Below, one piece after another: positions 14,111 to 20,180 of a stretch of 20,180 nt of DNA. Numbering within the stretch: the stretch's first letter is position 1; the number at the start of each line of letters is the position of its first letter. The notes beneath the pieces are model-generated. The model was given only the letters and a program-made list of their open reading frames with translations, did not search any database and was not told the DNA's origin. The stretch comes from Deltaproteobacteria bacterium (GTDB lineage Bacteria; Desulfobacterota; Desulfuromonadia; Desulfuromonadales; BM103). The stretch covers positions 1 to 20,180 of the forward strand of contig JAFDBW010000269.1 of the NCBI GenBank assembly GCA_019313105.1. Reading direction: 5' to 3'. The position numbers were made by a program, and so were the translations under genes.

Positions 14111-14833
14111 ATGCACGAGACAAACAACAGTCTTCACAGGATCCTGATTCTCCTCCTGGCCTTTCTCCTCGCCTTACCGGCCGGCTTAGCTGCGACAAAT
14201 CAGCGTGCCAGCGAGCGCAGGGCCATGGTTGAAAACCAGATTGCGGCGCGCGGGATCAAAGACAGCGCGACCCTTTCGGCGATGCGCAGCGTACCGCGCC
14301 ACCTCTTCGTCCCGCCAGAGCAGAGACCTTACGCGTACCGCGACCGCCCACTGCCGATCGGTCATGGCCAGACGATTTCACAGCCGTTCATGGTCGCCTA
14401 CATGACCGAGCTCGTCAGCCCGGGACCGGGACGCAAAGTCCTCGAGATCGGGACCGGCTCCGGTTACCAGGCGGCCGTCCTGGCGGCCGCCGGGGCAGAG
14501 GTCTTTTCCATCGAAATCATCCCGCAGCTGGCAGAGGCGGCCGGCAAGAGGCTTGACGACCTCGGTTACGGCGCGGTCGCGGTCAGATCGGCAGACGGTT
14601 TTTACGGTTGGGCGGAACAGGCACCGTTTGATGCGATCCTCGTCACCGCCGCTGCAGAGTTCGTCCCTCCGCCGCTGCTTGAGCAGCTCGCCGAAGGCGC
14701 GCTGATGGTGATTCCGGTCGGCTCGCCGTTCTTTGTTCAGACGCTGATGCTGGTGCAGAAACGTGACGGCAAGCCCTACGCCACCAGCCTGATGCCGGTG
14801 CGCTTCGTGCCCTTCACTCGGACAGGCGAATGA
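14111..14833 (+). CDS. pcm: Protein-L-isoaspartate O-methyltransferase with N-terminal signal peptide
   Basis: A 240-residue PCMT-family enzyme, which methylates L-isoaspartyl residues with S-adenosylmethionine to start repair of damaged proteins. The core shows VPRHLFVP (61-68), LPIGHGQTISQPFMVAYMTE (81-100), SAM motif I LEIGTGSGYQ (111-120) and FDAILVTAAA. Unlike typical Pcm it begins with a Sec-type leader (MHETNNSLHR, hydrophobic 11-25, possible cleavage at GLA/AT near 27). This predicts export or membrane anchoring, where no SAM supply is known. The ATG at 14111 has a strong GAGGGAGG site; the longer frame from 13979 has none. An internal ATG at 14225 could give a cytoplasmic form but lacks a good site. 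Its stop overlaps the next start in an ATGA. Confidence 0.9.
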   Translation: MHETNNSLHRILILLLAFLLALPAGLAATNQRASERRAMVENQIAARGIKDSATLSAMRSVPRHLFVPPEQRPYAYRDRPLPIGHGQTISQPFMVAYMTELVSPGPGRKVLEIGTGSGYQAAVLAAAGAEVFSIEIIPQLAEAAGKRLDDLGYGAVAVRSADGFYGWAEQAPFDAILVTAAAEFVPPPLLEQLAEGALMVIPVGSPFFVQTLMLVQKRDGKPYATSLMPVRFVPFTRTGE

Positions 14834-17220
14834 CGCAGCGGCCGGCCGGGAAGAAACAGATCGTCCTGCTACTGGTGTCCGCCGCCCTGCTCGCCTTCCA
14901 GATCGCCCTGCTGCAGATTCTCGCAACAAGCCAGTGGCATCACTTCGCCTACCTGGTGATCTCCATCGCCCTGCTCGGGTTCGGCGTGGCGGGCACCATC
15001 CTCTCGCTGGCGCGCGACTGGATCCTGGCAAGAGAAACGCTGCTGTTGCCGCTGCTGCTCTGTGCCTGCTCGGTCACCCTGGCCGGCTCGCTCGGCTTTA
15101 TCCAGGCCCTGTTCGGCGGCTTCGACTCCTTGCTTCTCTTTGTCAACCCCGACGAGGCTTTGCGCCTGGCCGCTGCAGCGCTGATCCTGATGCTGCCGTT
15201 TAGCTGCGGCGCACTGGCGATCGGCATCATCTTCACCTCCGGCGCCGAGCGGATCGGCCGCCACTACTGTGCCAACATGCTCGGATCCGGGATCGGCTGC
15301 GTACTCGGCCTGACCGGCCTTGCCGGTATGCCTGCGGCGCTGCTGCCGCCGCTGTGCGGTCTGCTCACGCTGCTCTCGGCGGTCCCGCTGTTGCCCCGCA
15401 GCCAACGCGGGGTTCGCGCCTACGCCCTGCTCAGCCTTACCTGCGTCACTGGTTTCATGATCGCGCAGCCCGAGATCGTGCTCTCCCAGTACAAGGACCT
15501 GCGCAAGGCCCTCGATCTTCCCGGCGCGCAGATCATCGTTGCCAAACCCTCTAGCTTCGGCCTGCTGCAGATCGTCGACGCCCCGGTGCTGCGCAGTGCA
15601 ACCGGCCTGAGTCTGCTGTGGCAGCAGGAACTGCCGCAATCCCCGGCGGTTTTCATCAACGGCGACATGCTTGGCAGCGTGCCTTCGGTGATCGGCGGGC
15701 AAAACCCGCTGCAGGCCACCACCGCGGCGCTGCCGTTCGCCCTCGCGGTGCCCGGTAAAACCCTGGTCCTGAACGCCGGCACCGGCCAGGCCGTGGCCTT
15801 GGCCCTGGGAGAGGGGGCAGGCCAGGTCGTTGCCGTCGAAGCGCATCGTCTGCTCTACCGCACCTTGGCCAAACTGGCGCAAGGAGAGGCTGCGCCGGTT
15901 TTTACCGGCGACCGGGTGCAATGGCAGGGCGAGGCTTCTCGGACTTGGCTGGCACGCGACAGGGCGCGTTACGACCTGATTATGCTGCCTGACATCGGCA
16001 GCTTTGGCGGCAGCGCCGGCCTGTTTGCCCTCCACGAACAGACGCTGCTGACCAAGCAGTCTCTGACACAGGCCTGGCAGAGACTGACCCCGCAGGGCTA
16101 TTTAAGCGTCACGACCTGGATCGATTATCCGGCGCGCAACCCGCTGCGCCTGCTGGCAACGCTGGTCGAACTGCTCGAAGAGGCCGGGGTACAACCAACC
16201 GAACATATCGTGGCTTTGCGCAGCTGGGGGACCTTGACCTTCTGCATCAAAAAGACCCCCCTGGGCAGCGACGAGATCAACGCGGCCCGCGCCTTTGCCC
16301 AGCACTGGGCCTTCGATGCGGTTTTGCTGCCGGGCATGGCCGCCAGGCAACAGGAGCCTTACAACCGGCTGCAGGACGACACCCTGCTCGAGTTGCTCGA
16401 TGCGACCCTGCAGCCAGATCGTCGTCAGGCCTTGTATCGCGACTACCCGTTTCGCATCGAACCGACCACCGACGATCGGCCTTTCTTCTCGCAGTTTCTG
16501 CGCTGGTCCAGGATCGACGTCCTGCTGCAGCAGTACGGACAGCGCACGGTGCCGTTCATCGAGCTCGGGATCCTGGTGGCAGGGCTGGCGGCGCTGATTC
16601 TCAGCATGCTGGCGGTGATACTGGTCCTGCTCCCCTTGACCAGGCTCGGCGTGGGCGCCGGGTCTCACCTCCGGACGCTCTTTTACTTCGGCGGATTGGG
16701 CGTGGGTTATATGTGGATCGAGCTGGCCATGATTCATCGCTTCGAGTTCTATATCGGCCAGCCGGTCTACTCAGCGTCACTGGTCGTGGCAGTCATGTTG
16801 ATCGGCTCCGCAATCGGCAGCATGCTCACAGAGTGGTTCATCAAGCAAAAACCGCGAGCCTTGACCTTGCTGGTCTTCAGCGTCCTGGTCGTCTACGTCC
16901 TGGCGCTGGGACCGATCCTGCAAGCGACGATACATCTTTCGCTTTGGTCACGCATCGCCCTGGCGATCAGCGCTCTGTTTCCCGCAGCTTTGATCATGGG
17001 CATGCCTTTTCCCCTCGGTATTCGACTGCTGAACCGCACCGGCCAAGACCAGATCCCCTGGGCCTGGGGAATCAACGGCTGCCTGTCGGTGGTCGGCGCC
17101 GCGTTCGCGACGCTGCTGGCCGTCGAGATCGGTTACAGTCTTCTGCTGCTGCTCGCGGCAGGCGCTTACCTGTTGGCATCGATGTTCGGTTTGAAAGGCG
17201 AGAGACAGGGAGGAGCTTGA
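14830..17220 (+). CDS. Polytopic membrane protein with spermidine-synthase-like domain
   Basis: A 796-residue protein in three parts. An N-terminal membrane block (about 1-215) has roughly six helices. A soluble Rossmann-like region (about 225-550) resembles spermidine synthase: LVLNAGTGQAVALAL near 313-327 in place of the nucleotide loop, AVEAH at 333-337, YDLIMLPD near 381-388, and TTDDRPFFSQF near 546-556, a typical block of this membrane family. A C-terminal membrane block (about 575-790) has six or seven helices including WAWGINGCLSVVG. The catalytic Asp pattern of true aminopropyltransferases is not evident, so polyamine synthesis is doubtful. The start overlaps the pcm stop by 4 bp, giving translational coupling. 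It may bind or move SAM-like molecules for the exported Pcm; this is only a hypothesis. Confidence 0.88.
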   Translation: MTQRPAGKKQIVLLLVSAALLAFQIALLQILATSQWHHFAYLVISIALLGFGVAGTILSLARDWILARETLLLPLLLCACSVTLAGSLGFIQALFGGFDSLLLFVNPDEALRLAAAALILMLPFSCGALAIGIIFTSGAERIGRHYCANMLGSGIGCVLGLTGLAGMPAALLPPLCGLLTLLSAVPLLPRSQRGVRAYALLSLTCVTGFMIAQPEIVLSQYKDLRKALDLPGAQIIVAKPSSFGLLQIVDAPVLRSATGLSLLWQQELPQSPAVFINGDMLGSVPSVIGGQNPLQATTAALPFALAVPGKTLVLNAGTGQAVALALGEGAGQVVAVEAHRLLYRTLAKLAQGEAAPVFTGDRVQWQGEASRTWLARDRARYDLIMLPDIGSFGGSAGLFALHEQTLLTKQSLTQAWQRLTPQGYLSVTTWIDYPARNPLRLLATLVELLEEAGVQPTEHIVALRSWGTLTFCIKKTPLGSDEINAARAFAQHWAFDAVLLPGMAARQQEPYNRLQDDTLLELLDATLQPDRRQALYRDYPFRIEPTTDDRPFFSQFLRWSRIDVLLQQYGQRTVPFIELGILVAGLAALILSMLAVILVLLPLTRLGVGAGSHLRTLFYFGGLGVGYMWIELAMIHRFEFYIGQPVYSASLVVAVMLIGSAIGSMLTEWFIKQKPRALTLLVFSVLVVYVLALGPILQATIHLSLWSRIALAISALFPAALIMGMPFPLGIRLLNRTGQDQIPWAWGINGCLSVVGAAFATLLAVEIGYSLLLLLAAGAYLLASMFGLKGERQGGA

Positions 17221-17228
17221 AGGGGGAA

Positions 17229-17750
17229 CTAAACCCGGCTGATGATTTCCACGCCGGGAATCGGCTTGTACTCGATGGCGAGAATTTCCAGCTCCCGGGT
17301 GCCGGAGGGGGTTTTCACGATCGCCACATCGCCGACCTCTTTGCGCATCAACGCCATGCCGATCGGCGACTGCCAGCTGACCAGGCCTTTTGCGCCGTTG
17401 TATTCGTCGACCCCGACGATACAGTAAATGATTTTCTCGCGCTCTTCGTCCTCGACGCTGACGGTCGCACCGAACAACACCCGGCCGGCCGCGGTTTTGC
17501 CTTGCGCGACCGGATCAACGATTTCCGCGTTTTCAATCCGTTTGGTCAAAAAATGAATTCGGGAGTCAATTTTTCTCAAGTACCGCTTGCCGTAAATATA
17601 TTCGGCATTTTCCGAGCGATCCCCCTCGGCGGCCGCATCGGAGACACGCCGCACCGTGTCCGGGCGCTTGACATAAAGCAGGTCCTTGAGCTCGGCGCGC
17701 ATCTGTTTGGCGCAGGCTGGGGTCATATAGATTGGGGTATCGGTTGACAT
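17229..17750 (-). CDS. greB: Transcription elongation factor GreB
   Basis: A 173-residue Gre factor that binds the RNA polymerase secondary channel and stimulates cleavage of backtracked transcripts. The N-terminal coiled coil has the canonical tip AAEGDRSENAEYIYGKRYLR (41-60), with D44 and E47 as the metal-coordinating acids. IYGKRYLRKIDSRIHFLTKR is the GreB rather than GreA type. The C-terminal FKBP-like domain contains WQSPIGMALMRKEVGDVAIVKTP. Length fits GreB plus a short N-terminal extension. The ATG has a weak TAAGAG ribosome site. It converges with the large membrane protein gene, with only 8 bp between stops and no clear terminator. Confidence 0.95.
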   Translation of the reverse strand: MSTDTPIYMTPACAKQMRAELKDLLYVKRPDTVRRVSDAAAEGDRSENAEYIYGKRYLRKIDSRIHFLTKRIENAEIVDPVAQGKTAAGRVLFGATVSVEDEEREKIIYCIVGVDEYNGAKGLVSWQSPIGMALMRKEVGDVAIVKTPSGTRELEILAIEYKPIPGVEIISRV

Positions 17751-17798
17751 GCTCTTATTTGTGCTTATTTTTGCGATTCTGTAAAGGGCTTTTAACTA

Positions 17799-17823
17799 GG
17801 GGACACACAATTTTGGTGTCCCC
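17799..17823. repeat. GGGGACAC palindromic repeat, copy 1
   Basis: An 8-bp inverted repeat (GGGGACAC at 17799-17806, GTGTCCCC at 17816-17823) with a 9-base AT-rich loop lies 6 bp after the EamA gene stop. It resembles the element at 18788-18811 in arms, loop and the bases after it, in the same orientation. No T run follows, so a conventional terminator is unlikely. Confidence 0.75.
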
Positions 17824-17829
17824 GACACC

Positions 17830-18702
17830 CTATCCTGCTGCCACCGTCAATGTCGCGATCGCCAGGCAGGCCACGACCATAGCGATCCCTTTTCTGAGGC
17901 TGAACGGTTCGAAGCGCAGTACGACAGAAAGGAGCATCGCCATGACGAAACTCATGTTGGCGATGGGGATAACGATGCTCGCTTCACCGTATTTGACGGC
18001 TAGCATGAGAAAATCGACGACCAGAAAGACCAGCACACCGGAAACCAGAGCGTAGCCGACTTTCTTTTTCGTCAGCCGTAACCGCCCTTCTCGCAAGCGC
18101 GCATAGAACGCCCCGCCAACGATCCAGCTGAGCGCACAGAGCAGCAGCATGGTCTGCGGGTCGGCCTTGTGCACAATACCGCCGCGCGTGATCACGCCAT
18201 AACCGGCACGGAGCAGGGACGCGGCAACTGCCATCAAAAAGAACGGCAGGAACCGGCCCCGGTTCTCCTCGCTCATCGCAGTCGGATCAGGGCGATAAAG
18301 CAGCCCGACCGCAACGATCCCCAAACCGACACCCAGCAATTTGATCCCGCCAAGCGCTTCACCAAGGAAAAGAAAAGCCATCACCACCACGCCGATGGTG
18401 TTAAGGCGGTAAACGGTCGAGCCCAGGCTGATGTTGATGTGGGTCAGGCTTTCCAGCAAAAGAAGGTTGGAAAGGGTCAGACAGAGTCCGGCAAACAGGC
18501 CGTAGCGGATCGAAGTCGCATCAACGATCAGCACCTCTTCACCCATGGCGAGCGCCGCGGTCTGCAACATGCACCAAACCACGCCGATGCCGAAGACGTA
18601 GGTGCCGCGAGAGCGTTCTTTCCTGCTGTAGCGCTTGTAAACAACATCAAGCAGGCCGGCAAAAAAGAGACTTAACAGGGCAAACAAGATGGCACGTGAC
18701 AA
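17830..18702 (-). CDS. EamA/DMT-family transporter
   Basis: A 290-residue inner-membrane protein of the drug/metabolite transporter superfamily with about ten hydrophobic helices in two repeated halves. The end of the first half has LGSTVYRLNTIGVVVMAFLFLGEALGG, and the second half has ASIVIPIANMSFVMAMLLSVVLRFEPFSLRKG, both typical EamA positions where a helix is followed by a conserved Glu and Gly. I propose the TTG at 18702 as start: GAGGT lies six bases upstream and the first membrane helix begins two codons later. A longer frame begins with a TTG at 18741 without a ribosome site. Substrate unknown. Palindromic repeats flank both sides of the gene. Confidence 0.85.
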   Translation of the reverse strand: MSRAILFALLSLFFAGLLDVVYKRYSRKERSRGTYVFGIGVVWCMLQTAALAMGEEVLIVDATSIRYGLFAGLCLTLSNLLLLESLTHINISLGSTVYRLNTIGVVVMAFLFLGEALGGIKLLGVGLGIVAVGLLYRPDPTAMSEENRGRFLPFFLMAVAASLLRAGYGVITRGGIVHKADPQTMLLLCALSWIVGGAFYARLREGRLRLTKKKVGYALVSGVLVFLVVDFLMLAVKYGEASIVIPIANMSFVMAMLLSVVLRFEPFSLRKGIAMVVACLAIATLTVAAG

Positions 18703-18787
18703 AGCTGTTACCTCAAGAGGTGTTGGCCAATTATCTGCCAATATAACCGTTTGGGTCTTTTCGAGATACTTGTCTGATCTGTTAACA

Positions 18788-18811
18788 GGGACACTCTATT
18801 CTGGGTGTCCC
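18788..18811. repeat. GGGGACAC-type palindromic repeat, copy 2
   Basis: A 7-bp inverted repeat (GGGACAC 18788-18794, GTGTCCC 18805-18811) with a 10-base loop lies 14 bp after the CDP-alcohol enzyme stop. Loop TCTATTCTGG is similar to that of copy 1, and the order is the same. The pair looks like a dispersed REP-like family of this genome. Confidence 0.75.
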
Positions 18812-18825
18812 CGGCCCATGGTCAT

Positions 18826-20145
18826 TTACTCGGTCCCACGATGCATGGCGATGAACAAAAACAGCGGGGAGGCCATGTAGCCAACGGCTGTGGCAAAAGC
18901 AATCAAAAGGGGCACTGTATAGTGATCTCGATGGACCCCCAAGGCCAGAAGGAAGAGAAACGTACCCAGGGTAAGCACCCGCACGACTTTGGGGATTTTC
19001 GGCAGTATGCAGCGACCGAAGTGGGCATAGGGCACCCGGGAGATCATCAGCAAGGCGGTGACGGCAATGATTATCCCACTGGTCGCGTCATTGGCAATTA
19101 AGACACAAGTGGTTCCGACCATCAACGCGGCCGCGGGTGACGGCATCCCTGAGAAGGTCGTCACTCCGCCGAGGACGCCCTGCTTTCTCTTCTCGAGGAC
19201 AAAGCGAACCAGGCGATAGACCGTCGCGCTAACGTACACCCCCCCCAGCACGATACCGACCCACAGGTGCGTAAACGATGCGGCCGCGATCAATCCCGTG
19301 GTGAGCCCAAAGCTCGTTCCGTCGGCCACATCGTCGAACAATTCCCCTTGAGGGGTGGAGCCCCACCGCTCTGCGGCACGCCCGTCGAAGAGATCAAGAA
19401 ACTGTCCCAAAAACACAAGCCCGAGGGCGTAGACCAGGGGATGGCCGGCGAGCACCACCCAGCAGCCGGCGAGTCCGCAGAGCAAATTCATGATGCTCAG
19501 GATGTTGGCATACCAGTAATTGGGGACGAGCTTGAAGGCCGTGGAGCAAAAGGCAAGGCCCGTGCAAATCCCCAAAAGCGGCAGAATCGTGCGGGCCAGG
19601 AACGGCAGCGGCCCATAGATCCAAACCAGGCCGACAACGATCAGGAGCACGACGACGAGAAACGTCTTGGCTTTACCAAACAGGTTCGCCGCCTTGACCT
19701 TGGTAAATCGCCTGGAGATCTGACCGGTGACATCGAAAGCCAGGAACAGGGACACCAGCACAGGGTCCAGCCAGCCTCGCCAGGCCATGTAAATCAGCAT
19801 GGGAAAGTACATCATCTTATCGGAGAAGGGATCGATCGACTCCCCCTCCACGGTGTTCAGGTCACACTTGCGGGCAATCTCCCCGTCGGTGATATCGGTA
19901 ATCATCCAGAAGGTAAAGAAGAGAAAACAAAGCCGCGGATAGCCCATATGCAGGAAAGCCACGGAGAGAAACCCCATCGGATATCGGGCTCGACTGATGG
20001 CGTTGGGATGGAGCAGGGAGTGGCTACGGACCCATGCGATCTGCTGGGGGGTTCGCAGCAGCCGGATCACGACGTAGCGCTCCGCAGCTAGCATCAGCAG
20101 AACAGGAAGCGCGATCTCAATCAGGATTGAATAGTAAGGAGGCAT
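18826..20145 (-). CDS. Membrane protein with two tandem CDP-alcohol phosphotransferase motifs
   Basis: A 439-residue inner-membrane protein with about ten to twelve hydrophobic segments and two CDP-alcohol phosphotransferase motifs. The first (84-109) matches D-x2-D-G-x2-A-R-x8-G-x3-D-x3-D exactly (D84, D87, G88, A91, R92, G101, D105, D109) and is preceded by HPNAISRAR and followed by GKAKT, as in PgsA-type enzymes. The second (251-275) has D251, D254, G255, A258, G267, D271 and D275 but Glu259 for the Arg and a spacer one residue shorter. It is preceded by ANILSIMNLLCG and followed by DGTSFG, resembling the phosphatidylserine synthase type. Such enzymes transfer a phosphatidyl-like group from a CDP-lipid to an alcohol; substrates here are unknown. 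The ATG has a weak GGGAA site. The upstream region is cut by the window end. Confidence 0.88.
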   Translation of the reverse strand: MPPYYSILIEIALPVLLMLAAERYVVIRLLRTPQQIAWVRSHSLLHPNAISRARYPMGFLSVAFLHMGYPRLCFLFFTFWMITDITDGEIARKCDLNTVEGESIDPFSDKMMYFPMLIYMAWRGWLDPVLVSLFLAFDVTGQISRRFTKVKAANLFGKAKTFLVVVLLIVVGLVWIYGPLPFLARTILPLLGICTGLAFCSTAFKLVPNYWYANILSIMNLLCGLAGCWVVLAGHPLVYALGLVFLGQFLDLFDGRAAERWGSTPQGELFDDVADGTSFGLTTGLIAAASFTHLWVGIVLGGVYVSATVYRLVRFVLEKRKQGVLGGVTTFSGMPSPAAALMVGTTCVLIANDATSGIIIAVTALLMISRVPYAHFGRCILPKIPKVVRVLTLGTFLFLLALGVHRDHYTVPLLIAFATAVGYMASPLFLFIAMHRGTE

Positions 20146-20180
20146 AGATTCCCGGTCAAATCATCAAGGATTGGATATCA

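Noticed and set aside
14869..16035. A 388-aa Gln-rich minus-strand frame opposite the large membrane protein
   Set aside because: Its composition (Gln, Arg, Gly, Ala) is the typical antisense image of a Leu/Ala-rich membrane protein, with no ribosome site or domain.
16713..17747. A 344-aa plus-strand frame spanning the end of the membrane protein and all of greB
   Set aside because: It is out of frame with one real gene and antisense to another; no domain or ribosome site.

Overview
The window reads as a Gram-negative bacterial chromosome of roughly 60% GC, densely packed with genes on both strands. It has no rRNA, tRNA or CRISPR that I can see and no intact transposase. An LpxR-type lipid A deacylase implies lipopolysaccharide. 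The mix of TRAP transport, GreB, short G/C-rich intergenic repeats and occasional TTG starts suggests a Desulfuromonadales-like deltaproteobacterium or a neighbouring lineage. That placement is an inference from gene style, not a proven assignment.

Layout. (1) 40-4263: a DEAD-box helicase of the RhlE type (minus strand) is divergent from a short GreA/GreB-related protein. Next come lpxR, a small orphan gene and pdxH, all on the minus strand; the orphan is bracketed by degenerate C-rich repeats. (2) 4478-6750: a plus-strand pair with overlapping stop and start, an MFS-fold transporter and a Tat-exported aldo/keto reductase. A G-rich tract and a strong hairpin follow. (3) 6876-13934: a long minus-strand catabolic block. 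In transcription order it holds a DapA-superfamily lyase, pxpB, pxpC and pxpA (5-oxoprolinase), then a tripartite TRAP transporter (dctP, dctQ, dctM) and a small secreted four-cysteine protein. (4) 14111-17220: a plus-strand pair, also with overlapping stop and start, made of an isoaspartyl methyltransferase with a signal peptide and a large polytopic protein with a central spermidine-synthase-like domain. (5) 17229-20145: minus-strand greB, an EamA-type permease and a membrane protein carrying two CDP-alcohol phosphotransferase motifs. Two related GGGACAC palindromes flank the permease gene.

How the genes fit together. The block at 7255-13934 looks like an uptake-and-hydrolysis module. The TRAP system would import an organic acid, PxpABC would open 5-oxoproline to glutamate with ATP, and the DapA-like enzyme would handle a related oxo-acid. 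Two separate cassettes share an odd design: an exported enzyme of a normally cofactor- or SAM-dependent cytoplasmic family is translationally coupled to a multi-pass membrane protein. These cassettes, the tandem-motif CDP-alcohol enzyme, the helicase with an altered Walker A motif and the structured repeats are the most interesting items.
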